A stretch of 64,000 nt of DNA from Poriferisodalis sp965221945 (lineage in GTDB: Bacteria; Actinomycetota; Acidimicrobiia; Acidimicrobiales; Poriferisodalaceae): contig NZ_OZ244925.1 of the NCBI RefSeq assembly GCF_965221945.1, positions 1,860,001 to 1,924,000 of the forward strand, in the 5' to 3' direction. Positions within the stretch are counted from its first letter, which is position 1; each line of letters starts with the position of its first letter. The position numbers and the translations under genes were made by a program. Under the pieces are notes generated by a model. It was given only the letters and a program-made list of their open reading frames with translations, was not told where the DNA came from and made no database searches. Of this stretch, positions 9,362 through 23,719 are shown piece after piece.

Positions 9362-11242
9362 CTATGTGGCTGCCAACTCCTCGAGGCGCTTGCGTACCCC
9401 GGCGGTCACTTCTCTCGTGGTGAAGGGCACGCCGTCGATCTTTCCGATGTGTTCGACATCGATCAGGTACTTCGCTCGCACGAGATCGCTGAGCTGGCCC
9501 TTGTTCATCTCGGGGCACACCACGGCCCGGTAGCGCCGCAGCACGTCGCCAAGATTCGTCGGCAGCGGATTGAGGTGTCGCAGATGCACGTGTGCGATCT
9601 GGAAGCCAGCCTCTCGCAGCCGTCCGGCGGCGGCGTCGATGGCCCCCCATGTGGACCCCCAGCCCAACACGACGAGATCAGCATCGACGTCGCCGGCGAT
9701 TTCGACATCGGGCACGTCGACACCGTCGATCTTGGCCTGCCGCAGGTCCACCATTAGCTGGTGATTCTCGGGCTCGTAGGAGATGTTGCCGGTGCCGTCC
9801 TCCTTCTCGATGCCACCTATGCGGTGCATCAAGCCAGGCGTGCCGGGAATGGCCCACGGTCGGGCCAGAGTCTCCGGATCTCGTAGGTACGGCAGGAAGA
9901 TGCCGTCGCCGTCCTCGTTGGTGCCGTTGAACTCGGTGGCGAAGTCGACCCCGATGTCAGGCAGCGTGCCGACGTCTGGGAGCAGCCACGGCTCGGAGCT
10001 GTTGGCCAGGAAGCCATCAGACAGCACGATCACCGGCGTCCGGTACTTCAAGGCGATGCGCGACGCCTCGATCGCGATGTCGAAACAATCGGCCGGGCTG
10101 CGCGGCGCCACCACGGGCAGCGGCGACTCAGAGTGGCGCCCGTACATGGCCATCATCAAGTCGGCCTGCTCGGGCTTGGTCGGCAGTCCCGTGGACGGAC
10201 CGCCGCGCTGGATGTCGAGCACCACCAACGGGAGCTCCAAGCTCACCGCGAGGCTGAGCGTCTCGCCCTTGAGGGCCAGGCCTGGCCCCGACGTGGCGGT
10301 GAACGCCAGCGCTCCGCCGAAGGCCGCCCCCACAGCGGACGCTGCAGCGGCGATCTCGTCTTCGGCCTGGAAGGTCCGCACGCCGAAGTTCTTCTTCAGC
10401 GACATCTCGTGCAGGATGTCCGACGCCGGGGTGATCGGATATGAGCCCAGGAACACCGGCAGGCGCGCCAGCTGACCCGCCACGACGCAGCCCCACGCCA
10501 GCGCCGTGTTGCCGTTGACGTTGGTGTACTCGCCAGGTGCCAGCGGGGCCGGCTTGACCTCGTAGTGCGCCTCGAAGATCTCAGCGGTTTCGCCAAAGTT
10601 GTAGCCGGCCTTGAAGGCGGAGGTGTTGGCGTCAATGACCTGAGTGCGACCCCGGAACTTGGTGTTGATGAATTCGATGGTCGGCTCGGTCGGCCGGGTG
10701 TACATCCACGAGATCAACCCGAGCGCGAAGAAGTTCTTGGACCGTTCCGCGTCGCGCTGCTTGACGCCGTGCTCAGCCACCGCGTCCCGGGTGATCTGGC
10801 TCATCGGCACCGGGTATGCCCGGTAGTCGTCAAGCGTGCCGTCTTCGAGCGGGTTGGAGGAGTAGCCGGCCTTCTCGAGGTTGCGGTCGGTGAAGGCATC
10901 GGTGTTGATGATCAGCGCGCCGCCCTGCGTGAGATGGTGCAGCTGAGCCTTCAGCGCAGCGGGGTTCATGGCGACCAGCACTGTCGGAGCGTCGCCCGGC
11001 GTGGTGATGTCGAAGTCCGAAATGCGTACCTGGAAGGCCGAGACGCCCGCCAGTGTCCCCTGCGGGGCGCGGATCTCGGCGGGGAAATCCGGCAGGGTCG
11101 ACAGGTCGTTTCCGAGGGCTGCGGAGATACTCGTGAACTGATCTCCGGTCAACTGCATGCCGTCGCCGGAGTCACCGGCGAATCGGATGATGACCTCGTC
11201 GATCTCCTGCAGCGGCAATTCGCGCGATGCGGTGTCGGTCAC
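9362..11242 (-). CDS. korA: 2-oxoacid:ferredoxin oxidoreductase, fused gamma-alpha subunit
   Basis: Protein of 626 residues: an N-terminal gamma-type domain (VIIRFAGDSGDGMQLTGDQF, about residues 15-190) fused to the alpha (pyrimidine-binding and transketolase C-terminal) domains (GCVVAGQLARLPVFLGSYPITPASDIL, then TATSGPGLALKGETLSLAV). This gamma-alpha fusion is the standard actinobacterial KorA. It pairs with korB just downstream to form the ferredoxin-linked 2-oxoglutarate oxidoreductase of the TCA cycle. The start is GTG at 11242, with AGGAGG four bases upstream; two further AGGAG copies lie in tandem above it. Confidence 0.94.
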   Translation of the reverse strand: MTDTASRELPLQEIDEVIIRFAGDSGDGMQLTGDQFTSISAALGNDLSTLPDFPAEIRAPQGTLAGVSAFQVRISDFDITTPGDAPTVLVAMNPAALKAQLHHLTQGGALIINTDAFTDRNLEKAGYSSNPLEDGTLDDYRAYPVPMSQITRDAVAEHGVKQRDAERSKNFFALGLISWMYTRPTEPTIEFINTKFRGRTQVIDANTSAFKAGYNFGETAEIFEAHYEVKPAPLAPGEYTNVNGNTALAWGCVVAGQLARLPVFLGSYPITPASDILHEMSLKKNFGVRTFQAEDEIAAAASAVGAAFGGALAFTATSGPGLALKGETLSLAVSLELPLVVLDIQRGGPSTGLPTKPEQADLMMAMYGRHSESPLPVVAPRSPADCFDIAIEASRIALKYRTPVIVLSDGFLANSSEPWLLPDVGTLPDIGVDFATEFNGTNEDGDGIFLPYLRDPETLARPWAIPGTPGLMHRIGGIEKEDGTGNISYEPENHQLMVDLRQAKIDGVDVPDVEIAGDVDADLVVLGWGSTWGAIDAAAGRLREAGFQIAHVHLRHLNPLPTNLGDVLRRYRAVVCPEMNKGQLSDLVRAKYLIDVEHIGKIDGVPFTTREVTAGVRKRLEELAAT

Positions 11243-11290
11243 AGTACCTCCTGGGGGGGATGGCTCCTGGGGGAAGACGGCTCCTGGGGG
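11243..11290 (-). repeat. Tandem repeat with three Shine-Dalgarno-like copies ahead of korA
   Basis: On the minus strand the block CCCCCAGGAG occurs three times (plus-strand copies at 11248-11257, 11264-11273 and 11281-11290), with 16- and 17-base periods. Only the copy nearest korA lies at a usable distance from its GTG start. Confidence 0.7.
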
Positions 11291-11357
11291 ATTTCAGCCG
11301 CTCCAGGCGACCACGCTAGCCGCGGCCGCACCGATGCAGCCGGGTTGGGGTCACCTG

Positions 11358-12428
11358 TCAGGCGATGGTCACCGCCGGGTCCGAATACACGTCCTGGATG
11401 GCGCCGAGCAGCTCGACGCCCTCGACCATTGGCCGTTGGAAGGCCTTGCGTCCCGAGATCAGCCCGATGCCGCCCGCTCGCTTGTTGACGACCGCAGTGG
11501 TGACGGCCTCGGTCAAGTCCGTGGCGCCCGAGCTGGCTCCTCCCGAGTTGATCAACCCGACACGTCCCATGTAGCAATTGGCCACTTGCCAGCGGCACAG
11601 GTCCACTGGATGATCCGATGTCAGCCGGTCGTACACGGCAGCGTGGGTCTTGCCAAAACCCGAGACGGAGACGAAAGCGCCGTTGTTCTCGGGCAGCTTC
11701 TGCTTGATGATGTCGGCCTCGATTGTCACGCCGATGTGGTTGGCTTGCCCGGTGGCGTCGGCGGACACATGGTGGTCAACGCCGCCTGCTTCGTTGGACA
11801 GGTTGATGGCTGGGTTGCGGAGGTAGCACCACAGCACGGTGAACATGCCGAGCCGGTGTGCTTCCTCGAACGCAGCGGCTACCTCAGTGATCTGCCGTCC
11901 GCTCTCAGCCGAGCCAAAGTAGATGGTGGCTCCGACGCCAGCGGCGCCGAGCTCATGCGCCCGGGCGACCGAACCGAACATGATCTGGTCGTACTTTGCG
12001 GGATAGGTCAGCAGCTCGTTGTGGTTGAGCTTGACGATGAATGGGATGCGATGCGCGTAGCGGCGGGACACCGCCCCCAGCACGCCGAACGTGGTCGCCA
12101 CGGCATTGCAACCGCCCTCGATCGCCAACTCCACAATGGAAGCTGGATCGAAGTAGATCGGGTTGGGGGCGAACGAAGCAGCCCCGGAGTGCTCGATTCC
12201 CTGGTCCACCGGCAAGATCGAGACATAGCCGGTGCCGGCGAGGCGGCCGTGGTCGAACAATGACTGAAGGCTCCGCATGACCTGGGGTGAACGGTCGGTG
12301 CCGGCTACGACGTCGGTTACGAAGTCCGGCCCGGGCAGGGTGAGCAGATCCCGCCCGATGCCTTCACACTTGTGGTCCAGCAAATAGGAGGCCTGCTCGC
12401 CCAGCAGGCGCTCGATGTCGGTAGTCAC
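11358..12428 (-). CDS. fbaB: Class I fructose-bisphosphate aldolase (FbaB/DhnA type)
   Basis: Protein of 356 residues of the DhnA/archaeal-type class I aldolase family, which reversibly cleaves fructose-1,6-bisphosphate through a Schiff-base lysine. Segments typical of the family are ILPVDQGIEH near residue 70, IPFIVKLNHNE, and the phosphate-binding end LINSGGASSG with GGIGLISGRKAFQR. It lies upstream of korA in the same direction. A TAGAGT hexamer at 12512-12517 on the minus strand could be its -10 box, but no convincing -35 is visible. A 13-bp perfect tandem duplication sits at 12461-12486, in the leader. Confidence 0.88.
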   Translation of the reverse strand: MTTDIERLLGEQASYLLDHKCEGIGRDLLTLPGPDFVTDVVAGTDRSPQVMRSLQSLFDHGRLAGTGYVSILPVDQGIEHSGAASFAPNPIYFDPASIVELAIEGGCNAVATTFGVLGAVSRRYAHRIPFIVKLNHNELLTYPAKYDQIMFGSVARAHELGAAGVGATIYFGSAESGRQITEVAAAFEEAHRLGMFTVLWCYLRNPAINLSNEAGGVDHHVSADATGQANHIGVTIEADIIKQKLPENNGAFVSVSGFGKTHAAVYDRLTSDHPVDLCRWQVANCYMGRVGLINSGGASSGATDLTEAVTTAVVNKRAGGIGLISGRKAFQRPMVEGVELLGAIQDVYSDPAVTIA

Positions 12429-12577
12429 GTTGTGCCGCTTGCCTCGCGCGATCGGGCGGCGCCGGTACTGAGGGCCGGTACTGAGGGCGGCGCTCGCCGA
12501 ATGACGGGATCACTCTACCCGCGCGCTCGCGGCGGAAGGCTGATCCGGCAGGGATTTCTTGAAGTTGTGCGCTATCG

Positions 12578-13639
12578 CTAGGCGTTGTGCGTGCCGAGTG
12601 CTGCCAACCGGTCCTGCACATCAACGAATTCGGGCTCGACATCGGCAATCCGGGCGAAGCCGCGCCGGGCCCGCTGCAAGTCCCCGATCCGGTCGTACAG
12701 ATCTGCGAGCGCGTACCACAGCCTGAGGTGGTGCTCCTGAGGGCCCTTAGGGCGCAGCGGACCCGCCTCAAGCAAGCGAATGGCGTCGCGTGGGCGGCCT
12801 TCGTCCGTCAGCGCACCCGCAGCCACGATGCGCCCCTCGGTGATCGTCTCAGCGTCAGGATCGGCGTGCCTCAGCCGATCCCAGACGTCGTGCACGTCGT
12901 TCAGCCGGCCCAGTGCCCGGTAGCAGTCCGCGAGCACTGGCAGCTGGTCGATAGCCCTGGTAAGCGCCTCATATTGCTCGAGCCGGTGTGACGCCGCAGT
13001 CCAGCGACCAAGGCGGTACAGCGTGAGGCCGTAGAGCTCCTGCACCTCCGCGACGGCCGCATATCTCGACGCCAGTGGTCGGAGCGTGCTGAGCGCGTCG
13101 CCGAATCGTTCTGCCAGAAAGTCCTCTCCTGCATCGCGCAGGCGATGAGCGAGTCGGTCCCGTTCGGATGCCGGCAGGTCTCGCACCGATGCTGGGTCCA
13201 GCTGGGGCACATCCAGCCGGACTCTCGGCCGACGCCGGGGCTGTGTCTTTGTCGTCTTCGTCGCGGCACGCTGGAGGGGCTCCGGGCCCTGAGGCACCGA
13301 AGGTCGCGGTTCTTGGCGGACCGGCACCCCCGCGGCATACGCGTCCCCCCGGTCGGCCCCCGGGATCGGCCGAAGCACAGAAGCGCCCTTGCGTGCAACC
13401 CCGCCCCAATCTGTCCGCCGGGCCGCTCGCTCTGCCACCTCGTCGACAGGCTTGTCACCTCGACGAGGAGGTCCAGACCGACGCTGCTCACGTTGGCCCC
13501 CAGGGCGGCGATCTTTCCCAGGTCGGTCATTTCGACCGCGGCCGGACTCGCCTCGACGACCGGGACCTTGCCGTCGATCGCTGTCGCGATCGGGGCGCCG
13601 CTGCGGGCCTCTGCGAGGCGGGCGCCGGTTCTGCGTCAC
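12578..13639 (-). CDS. TPR-containing protein with basic disordered N terminus
   Basis: Protein of 353 residues. The first 130 or so are strongly biased to Arg, Gly, Pro and Asp and should be disordered, perhaps nucleic-acid binding. From about residue 150 the sequence is helical with tetratricopeptide-like repeats (LYGLTLYRLGRWTAASHRLE, LADCYRALGRLNDVHDVWDRL, LWYALADLYDRIGDLQRARRGF). Function is unknown. Start is GTG at 13639; an in-frame TAG lies four codons above it. The IS982-like element begins only 10 bp upstream of the start, so the native promoter has probably been separated from the gene. Confidence 0.75.
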   Translation of the reverse strand: MTQNRRPPRRGPQRRPDRDSDRRQGPGRRGESGRGRNDRPGKDRRPGGQREQRRSGPPRRGDKPVDEVAERAARRTDWGGVARKGASVLRPIPGADRGDAYAAGVPVRQEPRPSVPQGPEPLQRAATKTTKTQPRRRPRVRLDVPQLDPASVRDLPASERDRLAHRLRDAGEDFLAERFGDALSTLRPLASRYAAVAEVQELYGLTLYRLGRWTAASHRLEQYEALTRAIDQLPVLADCYRALGRLNDVHDVWDRLRHADPDAETITEGRIVAAGALTDEGRPRDAIRLLEAGPLRPKGPQEHHLRLWYALADLYDRIGDLQRARRGFARIADVEPEFVDVQDRLAALGTHNA

Positions 13640-13747
13640 TCCTCGAGACTAGATGATTAGTTCCAAGGGGTCGGGTCCACCGGTTGTGGGGTGAGGGTGT
13701 CCAAGCTCGGGGTGTGTATTCACGCTTCGATCTTGGAGGTTCTCAGC

Positions 13748-14145
13748 ATGGGCCCGGACTTGGACACCCTCGCGACCGCACTGTATGTGAGGATCGATGA
13801 CCTGTTGGCGCAGAACCCTGGGTGGGCTCCGCGGCGGCCTGTGGTGGGGTTCGCCCCGAAGCTGTCGGACGCGGAGCTGGTCACCTTGGCGGTGATCTCG
13901 GCGCTGCTGGGCTATGACAACGAGTCGCAGTTCGTGCGCTACGCGAGAGCGCATCTGGGGCCGTGGTTCCCGTATCTGCCCAACCGCGACGGCTACAACA
14001 AGCGGCTGCGGCGCAGCGCCGAGATGATCGCTCGTGTCATGGGATGCCTCGCACGCGAGTGCGAGTCGTGGCACGACGACGTGTGGCTGGTGGACTCCAC
14101 CCCGGTCGAGTGCGGCACCAGCCGCGAGACCCAAAAGCGCTCTGA
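13748..14145 (+). pseudogene. IS982-like transposase, 5' part (split by inner IS)
   Basis: The first 132 codons of a DDE transposase, starting at an ATG at 13748 (MGPDLDTLATALYVRIDDLL). It contains the first catalytic Asp in DDVWLVDSTPVECG. The frame is cut at 14145 by the IS1634-like insertion and resumes at 16092. Joining the two parts and removing one TCTGA copy restores an uninterrupted reading frame of about 302 residues through KRSDLAGWAQYGYCASHS. The family was assigned from remembered motifs; IS5-type is the alternative. Confidence 0.85.
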
Positions 14146-16086
14146 CCCGAATTTGACGGGTTGGGGTGCGTGTTGGGCGGGTGTCGGGTTTGTGACCTGC
14201 GGGTTTGGGTGCGGCGAGGTTGTTCCGTGATGGTTTTGTAGGGGCGACATTTGCAGCTTGGCGGGAGTGGTGGGTGTTATGCTGCTGGGGTGTTCGTGAA
14301 GACGACGAGGCGGCGCAGGGGCGACAAGACGTATGAGTATCTGTCTTTGGTGGAGTCGGTGCGCGACGGCGCGAAGGTCGGGCACCGCACGCTGCTGCGG
14401 CTGGGCGAGGCCTCAGCGCTGCGACGCTCGGGCCAGCTCGAGCGCATCGTCGCAGCCTTGGAGGCCCATCTGGAACGCGAACGCGTCGATCCTGGGGCGG
14501 TGGAGGCCGAGGGGGCGCCCGCGGCGGGCGGGGTGGCGTGCGCGGCGGCGGTGTGGGAGCGGCTGGGCCTGGGCGGCTGGTTCGCCGAGGCGGGATCGGC
14601 GCGCGGCGCCGACCGGCTGGGCGACGCGGTGTTCGCGATGACGGCGAACCGGCTGGTCGCGCCGTGCTCGAAGCGGCGGCTGCCCGAGTGGGCCGCAGCC
14701 GACGTGGTCATGCCCGAGGGGTGGTCCGCTCCGTCGCCGGCGCAGTACTACCGGGCGCTGGACGCCGTCGCGGACGTCAAGGACTCGACCGAGGAGTTCC
14801 TGTTCGGTCGGCTGTGCGACCTGACCAGCCTGGACCTGCGGTTCGTGTGCTATGACCTGACCTCGACCTATCTGGAGGGCTCCACGGGTCCCTCGGAGCG
14901 GTTCGGGTCCAAGGCGTTCGGCTATTCGCGCGACCGGCGCCCGGACCGGCCCCAGGTCGTGATCGGGCTGCTGTGCACCGGCGACGGCGTCCCGATCGCG
15001 CACCACGTGTTCGCCGGGAACACCAACGACGCGTCCACGCTGCCCGGCGTGCTCGCCGACCTCACCGAGCGGTTCGCGGTCGGGAGGATCTGCGTGGTCG
15101 CGGACCGGGGCCTGGTCTCGGCGGGCAACGTCGCCGCGGTCGCCGACGCCGGCTGCGACCACGTGCTCGCCACCCGCCTGCACCGCGACAAGGCCTGCCG
15201 CGAAGCCCTCGAGACCATCGGCGCCGACACCGCCTGGACCGACGTGGCCGCCTGTCGGTGCCGCGCCGCCGAGGCCGTCCTCGCCGACGGCACCCGAGCC
15301 ATAGTCGTGGAGTCCGACGCCCGCGCCCGACGCGACACGCGGCGCACAGCCGAGCTCGTCGCCCGCGCCGAAGCCGGCCTGGTCGCCCTCGAACACAGAG
15401 TCCGGGCCGGACGGCTCGCAGACCCCGCCCTGATCGGACGCGCCGCGCAGCGCGTCCTGGGGCCCAGCGGCGTCGCCGCCCTGTTCGACCTCGAGATCGC
15501 GCCCGGCCGGTTCGTCTACCACTACGACGAACACGCTCACGCCTACGAGAGACTCCTCGCCGGCCGCTACGTGCTCACCACCAGCCTTGACGCCCAACAG
15601 GCCCCCACCGCACGCGTCGTCGCCGCCTACCGTCAGCTCGCCGACGTCGAAGACCGGTTCCGGACCCTCAAGGACTTCCTGCGGCTGCGCCCCATACGGC
15701 ACTGGACCGAAAAACGCGTCCGCGGCCACATCGCCGTGTGCGTCTACGCCGCTTTGGCCGAGACCCTCATCTCACGCGACCTCCAAACAGCCCACATCGC
15801 CGACCCCGACCAGCCCGACCAGCACCTCACCGCCGCCCGAGCCCTGCGAGAACTCGACCGCATACGCCAAGTCCGCCTCACCGCCCACGACAAGCACATC
15901 ACCCTCACCACCCGCCGCAGCCCCCTCCAAAACCAGATCCTCGCCGCCACCCACACCCCCACACGCACCTGGGACAAAGCCCGCATCCACTAACGCGTAC
16001 CCCCTCCCCAGAACCGATGTAGTGGAAACACCAACCCGCGCGCCCCCACTGACCTGCCAAAACGCAAAACACCCGTCAAACTCGGG
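14146..16086 (+). mobile_element. IS1634-like insertion sequence inside the IS982-like element
   Basis: A 1941-bp element with 15-bp terminal inverted repeats differing at one position (CCCGAATTTGACGGG at 14146-14160; complement of CCCGAGTTTGACGGG at 16072-16086). It is flanked by TCTGA at 14141-14145 and 16087-16091, read as a 5-bp target duplication. It carries one long transposase gene. Confidence 0.9.
14290..15993 (+). CDS. IS1634-family transposase
   Basis: Intact DDE transposase of 567 residues from a GTG at 14290 (VFVKTTRRRRGDKTYEYL, the usual N terminus of this family); the frame is open back to 14251. Catalytic segments are visible: VCYDLTSTYLEG (first Asp), RICVVADRGLVSAGN (second Asp) and ADVEDRFRTLKDFLRLRPI (Glu), followed by a HWTEKRVRGHIAVC tail. 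No frameshift or stop is present, so the inner element may still be active. Confidence 0.92.
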   Translation: MFVKTTRRRRGDKTYEYLSLVESVRDGAKVGHRTLLRLGEASALRRSGQLERIVAALEAHLERERVDPGAVEAEGAPAAGGVACAAAVWERLGLGGWFAEAGSARGADRLGDAVFAMTANRLVAPCSKRRLPEWAAADVVMPEGWSAPSPAQYYRALDAVADVKDSTEEFLFGRLCDLTSLDLRFVCYDLTSTYLEGSTGPSERFGSKAFGYSRDRRPDRPQVVIGLLCTGDGVPIAHHVFAGNTNDASTLPGVLADLTERFAVGRICVVADRGLVSAGNVAAVADAGCDHVLATRLHRDKACREALETIGADTAWTDVAACRCRAAEAVLADGTRAIVVESDARARRDTRRTAELVARAEAGLVALEHRVRAGRLADPALIGRAAQRVLGPSGVAALFDLEIAPGRFVYHYDEHAHAYERLLAGRYVLTTSLDAQQAPTARVVAAYRQLADVEDRFRTLKDFLRLRPIRHWTEKRVRGHIAVCVYAALAETLISRDLQTAHIADPDQPDQHLTAARALRELDRIRQVRLTAHDKHITLTTRRSPLQNQILAATHTPTRTWDKARIH

Positions 16087-16091
16087 TCTGA

Positions 16092-16602
16092 CCTCGCGGG
16101 ATGGGCCCAATACGGCTACTGCGCGTCGCATTCCCGCTGGTTCTGGGGCTTGCGGCTGCATCTTGTGGCCACCCCGGCGGGGCTGCCGATCGCGTTCGCT
16201 CTCGCCGGCGCGAAAGCCGACGAACGCGACGTCTGCGCCGACATGATCGACGCCGCCGGGATCGCCCGGCCGGGCCAGACCCTCATCGCCGACAACCGCT
16301 ACCGCTCTGCTGCGTTCGAAGCCGACCTCAACGACGTCGGCATCACCGTGCTGCGCCCCGCCACCCGATCCGAGGCCCCACGGCCCGGCGCCAGATTCCT
16401 GCGGCCCCTGCGCCAGATCATCGAATCGATCAACCAGACCCTCAAAGGCCAGCTCAGCCTCGAACGCCACAAAGGCCGCACCAAAGCCGGCGTCGCCGCG
16501 CGCATCGGCGCCCGGCTCCTCGCCCTCACGGCCGCCATCTGGCACAACGAGACCTACCACCGAACACGCCCCAGCCGCTCACTCACCGCCTACGACCACT
16601 AA
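16092..16602 (+). pseudogene. IS982-like transposase, 3' part
   Basis: Continues the transposase cut at 14145. It reads LAGWAQYGYCASHSRWFWGL, then the second Asp in TLIADNRYRSAAFEADL and the Glu region RPLRQIIESINQTLKGQL, ending at a TAA (16600-16602) two bases before the right inverted repeat. No other damage is visible, so the split by the inner IS is the only lesion. Confidence 0.85.
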
Positions 16603-16638
16603 ACCCTTGGAACTAATCATCTAGGCCCCGAACGCGAA

Positions 16639-16668
16639 GAACCCCCGCCGCTAACACGACGGGGGTTC
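16639..16668 (-). terminator. rRNA operon terminator
   Basis: A 9-bp perfect stem (GAACCCCCG / CGGGGGTTC) with a 12-base loop, directly downstream of 5S rRNA on the minus strand. A TTCTTCG tail follows. The IS982-like element inserted 15 bp beyond it. Confidence 0.75.
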
Positions 16669-16672
16669 AGGG

Positions 16673-16789
<117 letters not shown>

Positions 16790-16900
16790 GATCCAGTGCG
16801 TACGGTCGTGCCGTATGCACAGTTCCAGTTCGCGTGCGAGATATCTCGCACGGCGACTCCTGCAAAGCGATGCACGCTCAGCGCACTACGTGGTGCGCTT

Positions 16901-22163
<5,263 letters not shown>

Positions 22164-22297
22164 CTGAGGCGAAGCCGCCGGCAGCTGACACTCAATCGGC
22201 GTCTGCCGCTGCCCTCTGCGAAGGAGTGCTGCGGGGGACGCCGCCGGAGGTGTCGGGCCCCTCCGGCCGGCAAAGCGGCCTGCGAGGGGGAGGCATG

Positions 22298-22326
22298 ACA
22301 CTACAGGGGGCGACCCACCTCCGCAA
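22298..22326 (-). promoter_or_regulatory. Candidate rRNA operon promoter
   Basis: On the minus strand TTGCGG (22321-22326) and TAGTGT (22298-22303) are separated by exactly 17 bases, close to actinobacterial housekeeping sigma sites. It lies upstream of the processing-stem arm, as a promoter must. The call rests on hexamers alone. Confidence 0.4.
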
Positions 22327-22364
22327 CCACTCTCAGTCACAGATTTCGCCTGTACGCGGCGCTG

Positions 22365-23666
22365 TCAGGGCGCGGTCGCCACGTGCCAGCGCTTCTTGCC
22401 TCGCCGCAGCAGCACATAGCGGCCATAGAGCAGGTCGTTCGCCCCGACGCGGCGGTCGGGATCGCTGGTGCGATCGCCGTTGATGTACACGCTGCCCTCG
22501 GCGAGCGCCCTGCGAGCTTCGCTGCGGCTGTGAGCCAATTCGGCGTCGACGAGCACGTCCACTACGGATGCACCGAGCACTCGCAGCTGGCCCGAAGGGA
22601 CTTCTTCGACCACGAACGCCAGCGCTGGTGCCGACACCTCGCGCAGCGACGCCATCCCGCCGAACAGCACCTCACTGGCCCCGGCCGCAGCGGTGGCCGC
22701 CGCATCTCCGTGCACGATGCGCGTGATCTCGGTTGCCAGGCGCCGTTGGCCCTCGCGACGGCCCGGATCGGCCTCGTGCGCAGCAGTGATGTCCTGCACT
22801 TCCGCGATATCGAGGAACGTGAGCTGAGCCAGCAGCTTGCCCACGTCGGCATCATCAGCACCGACCCACGTTTGGTAGAAGCGGTAAGGACTCATGGCGT
22901 CGGCGCTCAGCCACAGTGTCTCGCCACCAGCCGTCTTGCCGTATTTCGTGCCGTCATTGCGCGCCAACAATGGCCAGGTCAGCGCGTGGGCGGAGCGTCC
23001 CAGCCGGCGCCGAATCAAATCGATGCCCAGCACGATGTTGCCCCACTGATCAGAGCCGCCGACCTGCAGTTCGCACTCGACGTTCTCGGCCAGCCAGAGG
23101 TAGTCGTACGCCTGCAGCAGCATGTAGCTGAACTCGGTGTAGGACAGCCCATCACCTTCGTCCAGTCGGTTGCGGACCGACTCCTTGCCGACCATTTGCT
23201 GCACGGTGACGTGCTTGCCGACGTCTCGCAGGAAGTCGAGCACGCCGACACCGACAGTCCAGGCGCGGTTGTCAAGCAGCCGTGCTGCGGAGGTCCCGTC
23301 GTCGAAGTCCAGGAATTGCCGCAGCTGCGGCACGATCCCTTCGAGGTTGCGGGCCAGAGCGTCGTCATCGAGCAGGTTGCGCTCAGTCGAGCGCCCGCTG
23401 GGGTCGCCGACCATGCCGGTCGCCCCGCCAGCGAGGGCTATCGGACGGTGCCCGCCCAGCTGCAGCCGACGCAGCGTCAGCAGTCCCATGAGGTTGCCCA
23501 CATGGAGGCTGGCGGCGGTGGGGTCGAATCCGCAGTACACAGTGATCGGGCCGGACTCCAGACGCTGCGCGAGCGCCCGACGGTCGGTCGTCTGATGGAT
23601 CAGACCGCGCGCATCGAGGTCAGCCAGGACGTCCACGCCGCCAGTCTGCCTGACAGGTCGCGCCAT
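22365..23666 (-). CDS. tyrS: Tyrosyl-tRNA synthetase
   Basis: Class I aminoacyl-tRNA synthetase of 433 residues. The HIGH-type motif is in TAASLHVGNLMGLL, the tyrosine pocket in YTEFSYMLLQAYDYLWL and GGSDQWGNIVLGIDL, and the KMSKS-type loop is KYGKTAGGETLWL. A C-terminal S4 RNA-binding domain follows (VLVDAELAHSRSEARRALAEGSVYINGD). The start at 23666 is uncertain by about 10 codons (VDVLADLDARGL is the usual beginning). It lies directly upstream of the rRNA operon in the same direction. Confidence 0.96.
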   Translation of the reverse strand: MARPVRQTGGVDVLADLDARGLIHQTTDRRALAQRLESGPITVYCGFDPTAASLHVGNLMGLLTLRRLQLGGHRPIALAGGATGMVGDPSGRSTERNLLDDDALARNLEGIVPQLRQFLDFDDGTSAARLLDNRAWTVGVGVLDFLRDVGKHVTVQQMVGKESVRNRLDEGDGLSYTEFSYMLLQAYDYLWLAENVECELQVGGSDQWGNIVLGIDLIRRRLGRSAHALTWPLLARNDGTKYGKTAGGETLWLSADAMSPYRFYQTWVGADDADVGKLLAQLTFLDIAEVQDITAAHEADPGRREGQRRLATEITRIVHGDAAATAAAGASEVLFGGMASLREVSAPALAFVVEEVPSGQLRVLGASVVDVLVDAELAHSRSEARRALAEGSVYINGDRTSDPDRRVGANDLLYGRYVLLRRGKKRWHVATAP

Positions 23667-23719
23667 CAGGTCACAGCGAGGTCACGACGGGCACGCGCCC
23701 GATGGGTCCCGACATCTGG

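Larger units (their letters stand above)
13649..16624. mobile_element. IS982-like insertion sequence, interrupted by a second IS
   Basis: The ends are perfect 17-bp inverted repeats, ATGATTAGTTCCAAGGG at 13653-13669 and its complement at 16604-16620, each flanked outside by CTAG (13649-13652 and 16621-16624), the likely 4-bp target duplication. Without the inner element the IS would be about 1.0 kb, with one transposase gene. It sits between the rRNA operon terminator and a TPR gene. Confidence 0.9.
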
